Shown piece after piece: positions 7,371-15,737 of a stretch of DNA of 33,839 nucleotides. The DNA is from JANYCG01 sp031386665 (lineage in GTDB: Bacteria; Pseudomonadota; Gammaproteobacteria; Burkholderiales; Burkholderiaceae_C), in assembly GCA_031386665.1 (NCBI GenBank), contig JANNCN010000121.1, positions 1 to 33,839 on the forward strand, read 5' to 3'. Numbering within the stretch: the first letter of the stretch is position 1; each line of letters begins with the position of its first letter. Under the pieces are notes generated by a model. That model had not been told where the DNA came from. It ran no database searches and saw only the letters and a list, made by a program, of their open reading frames with translations. Both the position numbers and the translations under genes were made by a program.

Positions 7371-8798
7371 CTATGGCCAAAGTTGTTTCATCACTCTCCG
7401 GTAGTTCTCGGCGATTTGGAGCCAGGGCAGTTGGCCCTGCCGCGCGCCAAAGACCTGGCCGCCTCGGACCACCTGTTGTCCTGCGACAAACACCTGGGCA
7501 AATGCAGCGCCCGGGCTGGAGAATACCAGCGCGTCCAGTACTTGCACCCCAGGGACGCCCAGCAAGGCTGGCGCTGTGTCATCCAGCACCAAAAAATCTG
7601 CACGATTGCCAATGGCAATGCTGCCCAATGGCAACGAGGTGGCCGCCCTGCCGCTTGCAAGTGCCGCATTCAACAAGGCCGCAGCGCTGCTGCCTGCGTT
7701 GGCCACGCGGGCAGCGATGTTGCGCTTGCGAAGCGTCAGGCGTTGTGAGTATTCAAGCAGACGCAACTCTTCTAGCCAACCGCGCGTGATGTGGCTGTCT
7801 GAGCCAATAGACCATTTGCCCTTCAAGCGCCCAAAGCCCAGATAGTCAAACACACCGTCGCCCAGGTTGGCCTCGGTGCTGGGGCAAATCACGACCGATG
7901 CGCCGCTTTGCTGGATACCCTCAAGCTCCTCGACAACAGTGTGAGTGGCATGCACCAGGTTCCAGCGTGGATTCACGTCGGCGTGGTCAAGCAAATAGGC
8001 AATGGGACGCTGGCCGTGGTGCGCCAAACAGTCGCTGACTTCCTGAGTTTGCTCAGCGATGTGGATGTGGACTGCGAGGTTTTGACGTTGGCTAGCTTGG
8101 CTCACCTCAGCAATGGCGGCAATGTCAGCCGCGCGCAGCGAGTGCACTGCCACACCCGCATTCACCAAATTGCCCTCTGCGATGCCTTCAACTCCGCGGA
8201 GTAAGCTGTCTGGTGTCGACGCGAATCGGCGCTGGTCGTCCCGCAAGCCCGGCGCGCCAAAACCAGAGCGCATGTACAGCGCGGGCAGCAACGTCAAGCC
8301 AATGCCCACCGTTTGCGCGGCCCGCACCAAAGCGAGCGACATCTCCCCAGGATTGGCGTAAGGCTTGCCATCTGGGTCATTGTGCAAATAGTGAAACTCG
8401 CAAACGTGGGTGTAGCCGCCCATCAGCAGTTCGGCATACAAAAAGGTCGCAATGGCTTCGAGTTGCTCCGGTGTGATGCGGTTGGCAGCGCTGTACATGC
8501 GATCACGCCAGCTCCAGAAATCATCGTCAGCGGTAGACGATGCGTCGACTCTTCGGCATTCGCTTAACCCGGCAATCGCACGCTGGAACGCATGGCTGTG
8601 CGCATTGACCAGACCGGGCAAAACCGGGCCTGCCAAGCGGGTTGCGTTTTGACGCAAACTGACAGGAACGTCAATTTCGACAGCACACCACAGGCCATCT
8701 GGGCCAACCGACAGCAACACATCGCTGGCCCAAACCCCATTGACCCAAGCGAAGTCTGCGAAGTATCTTACTTCGCCATTTTTTGCATCAAGCAGCAT
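7371..8798 (-). CDS. hutF: formimidoylglutamate deiminase
   Basis: A 475-residue amidohydrolase-superfamily enzyme that deiminates N-formimino-L-glutamate to N-formyl-L-glutamate plus ammonia, the first half of the two-step (HutF/HutG) end of histidine breakdown. Metal ligands are visible as NAHSHAFQR (His67, His69), HIHIAEQ, LVHATHT and SDSH. EFHYLHND and CPSTEANLGDG are typical of HutF and separate it from guanine deaminase and from HutI. Length is slightly above the usual 450-460 residues. It is the last gene of the leftward hut run and overlaps hutG by 11 bp, which implies translational coupling. Its presence, with hutG, and the absence of hutE/formiminoglutamase show which variant of the pathway is used. 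Confidence 0.93.
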   Translation of the reverse strand: MLLDAKNGEVRYFADFAWVNGVWASDVLLSVGPDGLWCAVEIDVPVSLRQNATRLAGPVLPGLVNAHSHAFQRAIAGLSECRRVDASSTADDDFWSWRDRMYSAANRITPEQLEAIATFLYAELLMGGYTHVCEFHYLHNDPDGKPYANPGEMSLALVRAAQTVGIGLTLLPALYMRSGFGAPGLRDDQRRFASTPDSLLRGVEGIAEGNLVNAGVAVHSLRAADIAAIAEVSQASQRQNLAVHIHIAEQTQEVSDCLAHHGQRPIAYLLDHADVNPRWNLVHATHTVVEELEGIQQSGASVVICPSTEANLGDGVFDYLGFGRLKGKWSIGSDSHITRGWLEELRLLEYSQRLTLRKRNIAARVANAGSSAAALLNAALASGRAATSLPLGSIAIGNRADFLVLDDTAPALLGVPGVQVLDALVFSSPGAAFAQVFVAGQQVVRGGQVFGARQGQLPWLQIAENYRRVMKQLWP

Positions 8799-9636
8799 AC
8801 AACTTCTGGCAGGCTTGTAGCGCCCGCGCCACCATGTTCTTCAGCAAAGGCTGAATCGCCGCCGCTTTCACGACGTCGTAAGCAAACGGTGCCTCCTCCT
8901 GCATATAAAGCGATTGGCATTTTTCAAGCTGTAAAGCGTTAACTCCGTCTTGGGGCACGCCATAGTGCCGGGTGATGTAACCGCCCTTGAATCGGCCGTT
9001 GAGCACATGGCTCGGCACTGGCCCCAGCGCGGGTGCCGGATTGCCTCCGTCGACGACGGCTGCAACGACTGCATCGGCGATAGCCGCGTGCGCACTTGCG
9101 CCGCTGGCTGTGCCAATATTCAGGTCGGGCAAACGCCCCTCAAACAGCCAGGGAATCTGCGAACGAATGCTGTGCGCATCCCACAGTAGCGCATAACCAT
9201 GCTGCGCTTTGATGCGTTCAAGTTCATTGGCCAGGGCGGTGTGGTACGGCTGCCAATAAAGTGAGCGGCGAGAAGCACGTTCGGATGCGCCTGGCTCTTG
9301 ACCAGGCTGATAGAGTGCTTCACCTGTGAAAAACCGGGTTGGGCACAGCTCGGTATTCGAAGCACCGGGGTACATGGGCGAGTCATCTGGCGGGCGGTTC
9401 AGATCGATCACGTAACGCGAGAATCGCGGCATCAAGACACTGGCCCCCAGCTCAGGCAAAAAGTTGTAGAGCTGCGCCAAGTGCCAATCTGTATCTTCCA
9501 CGGCCAGCGCCCTTGGATTGAAAGCAGGTCTGAGTTGAGCCGGAATTTCAGTACCGATGTGCGGCATGCTGACAAGCAATGGCGAGCTTCCGCGCTGTAA
9601 AGCAAACGTTGGCTTGGATGCTGAGATTTCGGTCAT
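8788..9636 (-). CDS. hutG: N-formylglutamate deformylase
   Basis: A 282-residue member of the N-formylglutamate amidohydrolase family, which splits N-formyl-L-glutamate into glutamate and formate. Recognisable features are the SMPHIGTEIP start of the core, VEDTDWH, RYVIDLNRPPDDSPMYPG, the TRFFTGEALY segment, LLWDAHSIRS and NGRFKGGYITRHYG. Conserved His/Asp residues for metal binding are present in DTDWH and DAHS. It overlaps hutI by 4 bp (ATGA) and hutF by 11 bp. The formate it releases is discussed with fhs. Confidence 0.94.
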   Translation of the reverse strand: MTEISASKPTFALQRGSSPLLVSMPHIGTEIPAQLRPAFNPRALAVEDTDWHLAQLYNFLPELGASVLMPRFSRYVIDLNRPPDDSPMYPGASNTELCPTRFFTGEALYQPGQEPGASERASRRSLYWQPYHTALANELERIKAQHGYALLWDAHSIRSQIPWLFEGRLPDLNIGTASGASAHAAIADAVVAAVVDGGNPAPALGPVPSHVLNGRFKGGYITRHYGVPQDGVNALQLEKCQSLYMQEEAPFAYDVVKAAAIQPLLKNMVARALQACQKLYAA

Positions 9637-10877
9637 GGTTGTTGAGTCGCTGCGACGTGTTCAACACGTTCGACGCCACCATAGATGGTTTTAACGAGGG
9701 GATTGGCCCCAAAGCAATAGCTCAATTCGGCGGGCTTGGTGATGTTCCAAAGCGCGAAATCGGCGCGTTTGCCGGACTCCAACACGCCTCGGTCAAGCAG
9801 ACCAAGGGCGCGCGCGGCGTTGCGGGTCACGCCAGCCAGCGCTTCCTCAGGCGTCAAACGGAACAAGGTGCAAGCCATGTTGAGCATCAGCAAAAGCGAG
9901 GTGCAAGGCGAACTGCCAGGGTTGCAATCGGTTGAGACAGCCAATGGCACCTTGTATTGGCGCAGCAACTCAATCGGCGGCAGTTTGGTTTCGCGCAAAA
10001 AGTAGAATGCGCCGGGAAGCAACACAGCCACAGAGCCAGCTTTTGCCATCGCCACTGCGCCTTCTTCAGACAGCCATTCCAGATGGTCGCAGCTCAATGC
10101 CTTGTGCCTTGCAGCCAATTGAGTGCCGCCACTGTCGCCCAACTGCTCCGCATGCAGCTTGACCGGAAGACCCAGCCGATGAGCCGCCTGAAACACGCGT
10201 TCAGTCTGCTCAATACTGAAGGCGATTTTTTCGCAGAAGGCGTCTACCGCATCCACCAGGCCTTCTGCATGGAGGATGGGCAACATGCGCAAAACTTCAT
10301 CGATGTAAGCATCATTGCGCCCTGCGAACTCAGGCGGCGTCGCATGGGCACCCAGAAAACTAGTGCGCACGGTGACTGGGTTAGCGCGGCCTAGCGCCCG
10401 TGCCACCCGCAATGTCTTTTGCTCATGCTTCAGTGCCAGGCCATAGCCAGATTTGATTTCAACCGTCGTGACACCTTCGGACATCAGGCGCTTGAGACGC
10501 AAATTGGCTTGCCGGACCAACACAGGCTCTGTTGCCAAGCGCGTAGCCCTGACCGTTGACACAATGCCGCCACCAGACCGTGCGATCTGCTCATAACTCG
10601 CGCCCATCAGCCGCTGCTCAAACTCGCTGGCGCGGTCACCACCGTAAACCAAATGGGTGTGGCAATCGATCAGGCCGGGGGTGATCAATGCGCCACCCGC
10701 ATCGTGGCTAGCCGTGCTTCGCACGACCAAATCTGAAGGCAGCGCCTGGCGCGCTCCGACCCACACCAACAAATCGCCGTCCACCACCAGCGCAGCGTCG
10801 GCAATCAAGCCATAGGGTTGCGGAGCATCGGCTTGCATCGTGGCAACCCGGCAGTTTGTCCAAATTTGCAGGCTCAT
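9633..10877 (-). CDS. hutI: imidazolonepropionase
   Basis: A 414-residue amidohydrolase that opens the ring of 4-imidazolone-5-propanoate to give N-formiminoglutamate. Metal ligands in LIDCHTHLVYGG (His73, His75), the SGGGIVSTVRATR loop that binds substrate, EIKSGYGL, VKLHAEQLGD, and STDCNPGSS carrying the catalytic Asp are all in order. Length matches the family (about 400-415). The gene overlaps hutD by 4 bp upstream and hutG by 4 bp downstream, so five leftward genes form one tightly packed operon. Confidence 0.96.
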   Translation of the reverse strand: MSLQIWTNCRVATMQADAPQPYGLIADAALVVDGDLLVWVGARQALPSDLVVRSTASHDAGGALITPGLIDCHTHLVYGGDRASEFEQRLMGASYEQIARSGGGIVSTVRATRLATEPVLVRQANLRLKRLMSEGVTTVEIKSGYGLALKHEQKTLRVARALGRANPVTVRTSFLGAHATPPEFAGRNDAYIDEVLRMLPILHAEGLVDAVDAFCEKIAFSIEQTERVFQAAHRLGLPVKLHAEQLGDSGGTQLAARHKALSCDHLEWLSEEGAVAMAKAGSVAVLLPGAFYFLRETKLPPIELLRQYKVPLAVSTDCNPGSSPCTSLLLMLNMACTLFRLTPEEALAGVTRNAARALGLLDRGVLESGKRADFALWNITKPAELSYCFGANPLVKTIYGGVERVEHVAATQQP

Positions 10878-11458
10878 GGGTTTGGCCTCTCACGTGTTTC
10901 GTCGCAGATTTCGATCCACAAGGCCGATGCCGAATCAATCTGGATTGAACCCGCATCCACCACAGACCGCCAAGCCAAGCTGGCGGGCTCCAGTTCAAGC
11001 ACTTCGTCATTCAACTGCACGGTAGCGCCCGAATGAATCGCATACACTGCGACCGATTTCAAGCCACTCAATTGTCGGTTAACCGGTTTGGAGATCCGCA
11101 ACACCCTCGCGTTGGATACGGGTTGCCGGGTCATCAAATTGAAATCTTGAGTGGCTCCATCAATCAACTCGCAAACCGTTTCGCCAGCACCGCCAAAACA
11201 GAAGGGTTCACTGCCCGACGCCAAGGTGTGACACACGCCATCCGATATCAGGCGCACCCCAGCCCCTGACAAAACTGCAAACCAGCGCTGCACCCCTTCA
11301 AAGCGCGAGAACGGACCGCTTTGAATGACCTCGGCCACTGACATGCGCCACACCCAATTGGCCGCGTCTGGCCAAGCCATGAGTTCACGGGTGGTGCCGC
11401 CACCGTTCTTCCAGAGCGCAGGGGCGACCTGATCGAGGCGAATGTGGTGCCAACTCAT
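10874..11458 (-). CDS. hutD: HutD-family cupin, modulator of hut expression
   Basis: A 194-residue HutD/Ves-family cupin. The start SWHHIRLDQVAPALWKNGGG contains the family hallmark WKNGGGTTREL, followed by WRMSVAEV, GPFSRFEGVQRW and the small-barrel strands. In Pseudomonas, HutD is reported to limit over-expression of hut genes, probably by binding an intermediate such as formylglutamate or urocanate; no catalytic activity is established. It sits between hutC and hutI with 4-bp overlaps on both sides, consistent with a regulatory part in this operon. Confidence 0.9.
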   Translation of the reverse strand: MSWHHIRLDQVAPALWKNGGGTTRELMAWPDAANWVWRMSVAEVIQSGPFSRFEGVQRWFAVLSGAGVRLISDGVCHTLASGSEPFCFGGAGETVCELIDGATQDFNLMTRQPVSNARVLRISKPVNRQLSGLKSVAVYAIHSGATVQLNDEVLELEPASLAWRSVVDAGSIQIDSASALWIEICDETRERPNP

Positions 11459-12165
11459 AGCTCAAACTTGCCGTTGAAGCTATAGCGCATTCCAGGGTAA
11501 ACCAAGCGCGCCAGACTGGCCACGTTGGCGCCGCTCACCGTGCAGCGCGTCATGACCAAACAGGGTTCACTGGAGTCTACCCCCAGCGCAGAAGCCTCTT
11601 GCGAGCTGGGCAAACAAGCTTCAATGGAATAGCTGGCTTCGGTCAACGGCGCCACTTCGATCAGGTAGTGGGTGGGGGTGGTTTGCTCAAAATCAACGCT
11701 CAAATAGCCCGGTGCCGCGGCCGGGTTCACCAGCCGGTCTTCAAATTGGATGGGCACCCCGTTTTCAAAGTGCACCAGCACCGAATGGAATACCTTGCCT
11801 CCTTGGCGCAACCGCAAAGTTTGTGCCAAGGAGGCGTTGGCTTTCAGGCTTTCAACCCCTATCACCTTGACAGAATGGCGGTGGCCACGCCCCAAAATTT
11901 CCTCGTGGATATCCCGAAACGCCAAGGTGCTGGAGATGCGGTTGAGCTGTGCCACCACAGTGCCAGAGCCTTGAATGCGAGTCACCAGACCCTCGACCAC
12001 CAGCTCGCGCAGGGCACGGTTCACCGTCATGCGGCTGATGCCAAACTGGAGTTGCAAGGCGGACTCACTCGGCACAGCATCGCCGGAGCGCCACGCCCCG
12101 CTGGAGATTTGCGCTTTGACAAATGCTTTGACCTGCTGGTAGGCCGGAAGCGCTGGAATCGACAT
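11455..12165 (-). CDS. hutC: histidine-utilisation repressor, GntR/HutC family
   Basis: A 236-residue GntR-family repressor. The winged helix-turn-helix lies at about 5-70 (YQQVKAFVKAQI, PSESALQLQFGISRMTVNRALREL, GLVTRIQGSGTVV), followed by a UTRA ligand domain from about 90 that in HutC proteins binds urocanate. ATG 12165 was chosen over an in-frame GTG at 12249. It gives the normal HutC length, and the GTG lies upstream of the predicted promoter and first operator, so it could not be on the transcript. The ribosome binding site before ATG 12165 is weak. The gene is first in the leftward operon and is very likely autoregulated through the operator at 12231-12242. Confidence 0.93.
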   Translation of the reverse strand: MSIPALPAYQQVKAFVKAQISSGAWRSGDAVPSESALQLQFGISRMTVNRALRELVVEGLVTRIQGSGTVVAQLNRISSTLAFRDIHEEILGRGHRHSVKVIGVESLKANASLAQTLRLRQGGKVFHSVLVHFENGVPIQFEDRLVNPAAAPGYLSVDFEQTTPTHYLIEVAPLTEASYSIEACLPSSQEASALGVDSSEPCLVMTRCTVSGANVASLARLVYPGMRYSFNGKFEL

Positions 12166-12230
12166 GAAAAAAGGTGCTTGAACGGTTGGTTTGAAATGGC
12201 TTTTGCCTATGCTAATCGATTTGGTCAAAG

Positions 12231-12242
12231 TTGTATAGACAA
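12231..12242. promoter_or_regulatory. predicted HutC operator O1 (leftward promoter)
   Basis: TTGTATAGACAA, an inverted repeat with half-sites TTGT and ACAA. The identical 12-mer occurs again at 12304-12315. HutC/GntR operators of the form TTGTnnnnACAA are known from other bacteria. The site lies 66 bp upstream of the hutC ATG and covers the predicted -10 box of the leftward promoter. Confidence 0.82.
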
Positions 12243-12260
12243 CAGGCACTGTTCGGTCAG
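12232..12260 (-). promoter_or_regulatory. predicted promoter of hutCDIGF
   Basis: On the minus strand, -35 CTGACC (12260-12255) and -10 TATACA (12237-12232) are separated by 17 bp. The -10 hexamer lies inside operator O1, so repressor binding would exclude RNA polymerase. Transcription would begin near 12225, leaving a leader of about 60 nt before ATG 12165. Prediction by eye only. Confidence 0.55.
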
Positions 12261-12284
12261 AAATACATCTCGTCGAAATAGGGT

Positions 12285-12312
12285 TTGTACCGATGCATCA
12301 TAGTTGTATAGA
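12285..12312 (+). promoter_or_regulatory. predicted promoter of hutUH and the linked ABC importer
   Basis: -35 TTGTAC (12285-12290) and -10 TATAGA (12307-12312) with a 16-bp spacer. The -10 lies inside operator O2. Transcription would start near 12319, about 75 nt before the hutU ATG. Prediction by eye only. Confidence 0.55.
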
Positions 12313-12322
12313 CAACTATGAT
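12297..12322. promoter_or_regulatory. predicted HutC operator O2 (rightward promoter)
   Basis: The core TTGTATAGACAA (12304-12315) sits in a longer perfect inverted repeat: arms ATCATAGTTGT (12297-12307) and ACAACTATGAT (12312-12322) around ATAG. The extended symmetry suggests it is the stronger of the two sites. It is 73 bp from O1 centre to centre, close to seven DNA turns, so the two operators face the same side of the helix. Confidence 0.83.
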
Positions 12323-12394
12323 TTCGGGAAATTGACGCAAAACCTAATCCGAGATCTATCCAATCCCAAAGTCCCCACCCGAGCACCGCACACC

Positions 12395-14110
12395 ATGCCA
12401 GACATCTCCACCTTACCGGCATTGCCCGCTCAGACCCACCAAGCGCGCCCTGTTCGCGCGCCCACCGGCAGCACCCTGACCTGCGCCAACTGGCAGATTG
12501 AGGCCGCTTACCGAATGATTCAGAACAACCTGGATCCTGAGGTCGCCGAAAACCCCGACGAGCTGGTGGTTTATGGTGGTATCGGCAAGGCAGCGCGTAA
12601 TTGGGCTTGTTTTGATGCCATTCTGGACAGCCTGAAAAAGCTCAAAGCGGATGAAACCTTGCTGGTGCAATCTGGAAAGCCGGTGGGCGTTTTCCGTACC
12701 CACACCGAAGCCCCCCGTGTGCTGATCGCCAACTCCAACCTGGTTCCCAAATGGGCCACTTGGGAGCACTTCAACCAATTGGATCGCGCCGGGTTAATGA
12801 TGTACGGCCAAATGACAGCGGGCAGCTGGATCTACATTGGCTCCCAGGGCATTGTGCAAGGCACTTACGAGACCTTTGTTGAAGCGGGTTGCCAGCATTT
12901 CGGCGGCAACCTGGCTGGGCGCTGGATTCTGACCGCTGGGCTAGGCGGCATGGGCGGCGCACAACCACTGGCCGCGACGTTTGCCGGGGCTTGCTCGCTC
13001 AACATTGAATGCCAGCAAACCAGCATCGATTTTCGGTTGCGCACCCGCTACTTGGACAAACAAGCGGCGAATCTCGACGAAGCACTTCAACTGATCGCGC
13101 ACCACACGGCGCGCAATGAAGCGGTCTCTATCGGTTTGTGCGCCAACGCAGCAGAAGTGCTGCCAGAGTTGGTCAAACGCGCTCAGGCAGGTGGCATTCG
13201 CCCAGATATCGTGACCGACCAAACCTCGGCACATGACATCATCAATGGTTACCTGCCCGCAGGCTGGAGCGTGTCGCGCTGGCATGCCGCACAGCGCGAC
13301 CACACGCAGCACACAGCGCTGACCCAGGCAGCAGGCGAGTCCTGCGCCAAACACGTGCAGGCCATGCTGGATTTCCACGCCATGGGCATCCCCACGGTGG
13401 ACTACGGCAACAACCTGCGCCAGGTGGCCAAAGATTTCGGCGTGACCAATGCATTTGATTACCCCGGTTTTGTACCAGCCTATGTTCGCCCGCTGTTTTG
13501 CCGTGGCGTAGGGCCATTCCGCTGGGTCGCGCTCAGTGGCGACCCAGAAGACATCCGCAAGACCGATGCCAAGATGAAGGAACTCTTCCCCCGCAATGCC
13601 GGTCTGCACCGCTGGCTGGACATGGCCGAAGAGCGCATTGCCTTTCAGGGTCTACCCGCACGCATTTGCTGGATCGGTCTGGGCGAACGGCATCTGGCAG
13701 GGTTGGCATTCAATGAAATGGTTCGAACTGGCGAGCTCAAAGCCCCCATCGTGATTGGACGCGACCATCTCGACAGCGGCTCCGTCGCGTCGCCCAACCG
13801 CGAGACCGAAGCCATGTTGGACGGCAGTGATGCGGTGAGCGACTGGCCCCTGCTGAACGCCCTGCTCAACACCGCCAGCGGCGCCACCTGGGTCAGCCTG
13901 CACCATGGCGGCGGCGTGGGCATGGGTTACTCACAACACTCGGGTGTCGTTATTGTGGCCGATGGCACGCCACAGGCCGCAGAGCGCCTTGGGCGCGTCT
14001 TGTTCAACGACCCAGCGACAGGCGTCATGCGCCATGCCGATGCGGGGTATGACATTGCCAAGGCAAGTGCACAGGAAAACCAACTCAATTTGCCTATGCT
14101 GAGACAATGA
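12395..14110 (+). CDS. hutU: urocanate hydratase (urocanase)
   Basis: A 571-residue NAD+-dependent urocanase, which converts urocanate to 4-imidazolone-5-propanoate. Seen: VVYGGIGKAARNW near 58-70, GSQGIVQGTYETF, the dinucleotide-binding AGLGGMGGAQPLA, VTDQTSAHD, and ARICWIGLGERH with the conserved Cys at about 425. The last equals the Cys near position 410 in the Pseudomonas enzyme. ATG 12395 was chosen because the 34 codons upstream in frame contain operator O2 and promoter sequence. It is the first gene of the rightward operon and is followed by hutH after 1 nt. Confidence 0.96.
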   Translation: MPDISTLPALPAQTHQARPVRAPTGSTLTCANWQIEAAYRMIQNNLDPEVAENPDELVVYGGIGKAARNWACFDAILDSLKKLKADETLLVQSGKPVGVFRTHTEAPRVLIANSNLVPKWATWEHFNQLDRAGLMMYGQMTAGSWIYIGSQGIVQGTYETFVEAGCQHFGGNLAGRWILTAGLGGMGGAQPLAATFAGACSLNIECQQTSIDFRLRTRYLDKQAANLDEALQLIAHHTARNEAVSIGLCANAAEVLPELVKRAQAGGIRPDIVTDQTSAHDIINGYLPAGWSVSRWHAAQRDHTQHTALTQAAGESCAKHVQAMLDFHAMGIPTVDYGNNLRQVAKDFGVTNAFDYPGFVPAYVRPLFCRGVGPFRWVALSGDPEDIRKTDAKMKELFPRNAGLHRWLDMAEERIAFQGLPARICWIGLGERHLAGLAFNEMVRTGELKAPIVIGRDHLDSGSVASPNRETEAMLDGSDAVSDWPLLNALLNTASGATWVSLHHGGGVGMGYSQHSGVVIVADGTPQAAERLGRVLFNDPATGVMRHADAGYDIAKASAQENQLNLPMLRQ

Positions 14111-14111
14111 C

Positions 14112-15662
14112 ATGCTGACCGATATGTGTATTGAGCCGGGGCAGCTGACCCTGACGCATCTGGCGTCGATCCATGCGGGCGGCATTCGATTGGCATTTCC
14201 CACCAAGAGCACCGAAGCTGTCCGCGCAAGCCAGCGGATCGTGCAGGCTGCGGCCGACGGAGACGCGCCGGTTTATGGCGTGAACACCGGCTTTGGCAAG
14301 CTCGCCAACCAGCGCATCAGCAAGGCCCAACTGCAGACTTTGCAGCTCAACCTGATTCGATCTCACAGCGTGGGGGTTGGTGTGCCGCTGGCACCCCCCA
14401 TTGTGCGTCTCATGTTGGCGCTCAAGGCAGCCAGTTTGGCACGAGGTTTTTCGGGTGTGCGTGACGTGGTCATTGACACCCTTTTGGCGGTACACAACGC
14501 AGGCCTCGTCCCTTATATTCCCTCACAGGGATCCGTGGGCGCATCAGGCGATTTGGCGCCTCTGGCCCACATGACGCTAGCCTTGATCGGCGAGGGCGAA
14601 ATGCTGCATGGAGATCAACGCATCCCCGCTGCCGAGGCTTTGCTGCTGGCGGGCATCAGTCCCTTGGTGTTGGGCGCTAAAGAAGGGTTGGCGCTGATCA
14701 ATGGCACCCAGACTTCAACCGCACTGGCGCTGCACGCCCTGCTCGAGTTCGAGCCCGTGCTGGAAGCGGCCTTGGTGATTGGCGCACTCACGGTCGATGC
14801 CGCGCGGGGCAGCGACGGGCCGTTTGACCCGCGCATTCACGCCTTGCGCGGTCAACCTGGCCAAATTGACGTGGCCCAGTATTACCGTGCCCTGCTGCTG
14901 GGCAGCGAAATCCGGAACTCTCACCGCGATGGCGATGACCGCGTGCAAGACCCTTACAGCCTGCGCTGCCAACCCCAAGTCGTCGGAGCCTGCCTTGATC
15001 AACTGCGCCACGCGGCCATGGTGCTGCTCCGTGAGGCCAACGCCGTCACCGACAACCCGCTGGTTTTTGCAGTTGACGGCATGATGATCTCTGGTGGCAA
15101 TTTTCACGCCGAACCAGTCGCGCTGGCCGCTGACGGCATGGCGCTGGCGATTGCCGAGGTCGGTGCCATTGCCGAGCGCCGCATTGCCATGCTGATCGAC
15201 AGCAGCGTGTCGCGCCTGCCCCCGTTTTTGACAGCCGATGCGGGCCTCAACAGCGGGTTCATGATTGCTCACGTCACAGCGGCGGCCTTGGCTTCCGAGA
15301 ACAAATCTTTGGCACACCCCGCCAGTGTGGACAGCCTGCCGACCAGCGCCAACCAGGAAGACCATGTGTCCATGGCCACGTTTGCAGCGCGCCGCTTGCA
15401 GGCGATGATCAGCAACACGGCACACATTTTGGGCATTGAGTTGCTGGCCGCAGCCCAGGGAATTGAGTTTTTGCGACCCCTTAAAAGCTCGGCTGCGCTG
15501 GAGCAACTGCACGCCTTGTTGCGCAACACTGTTCCAGCGATGTTACAAGACCGCTACCTCGCGCCTGACATCGACCATGCCACCCTATTGGTGCGCGATG
15601 GCTCATTGGCGCGCATCTTGCGTACCCTGCCGTCTTTGCCAACACTTTGGAATCCGGCTTGA
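14112..15662 (+). CDS. hutH: histidine ammonia-lyase
   Basis: A 516-residue enzyme that eliminates ammonia from L-histidine to give urocanate. The Ala144-Ser145-Gly146 tripeptide in GSVGASGDLAPLAH forms the MIO cofactor by self-cyclisation. The substrate loop YGVNTGFGKLA (55-65), QNTSTALAL-like GTQTSTALALH, the REANAVTDNPL segment and QEDHVSMA are all in place. Length is normal. The 1-nt gap after hutU implies coupled translation. With hutU, hutI, hutF and hutG the window carries every enzyme from histidine to glutamate. Confidence 0.96.
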   Translation: MLTDMCIEPGQLTLTHLASIHAGGIRLAFPTKSTEAVRASQRIVQAAADGDAPVYGVNTGFGKLANQRISKAQLQTLQLNLIRSHSVGVGVPLAPPIVRLMLALKAASLARGFSGVRDVVIDTLLAVHNAGLVPYIPSQGSVGASGDLAPLAHMTLALIGEGEMLHGDQRIPAAEALLLAGISPLVLGAKEGLALINGTQTSTALALHALLEFEPVLEAALVIGALTVDAARGSDGPFDPRIHALRGQPGQIDVAQYYRALLLGSEIRNSHRDGDDRVQDPYSLRCQPQVVGACLDQLRHAAMVLLREANAVTDNPLVFAVDGMMISGGNFHAEPVALAADGMALAIAEVGAIAERRIAMLIDSSVSRLPPFLTADAGLNSGFMIAHVTAAALASENKSLAHPASVDSLPTSANQEDHVSMATFAARRLQAMISNTAHILGIELLAAAQGIEFLRPLKSSAALEQLHALLRNTVPAMLQDRYLAPDIDHATLLVRDGSLARILRTLPSLPTLWNPA

Positions 15663-15737
15663 ATCTGGCAGATTTTGCGTCCTACAAATTTCCCCGCTTG
15701 ACACTCCTGCAACCCTAACCATTGAAAGAGAAAAACC

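Noticed and set aside
12166..12249. GTG start for hutC adding 28 residues
   Set aside because: The codon lies upstream of the predicted promoter and operator, and the extra residues are not HutC-like.
14715..15512. 265-codon open frame antisense to hutH
   Set aside because: Shadow of a GC-rich gene with biased third positions; Gln/His/Arg-rich translation with no motif. The same reasoning removes 12941-13609, 26673-27452, 5894-6595 and 17710-18324.
15698..15726. TTGACA as a separate promoter for the hut-linked importer
   Set aside because: The matching -10 position reads ATTGAA, too weak to call; co-transcription with hutUH is simpler.
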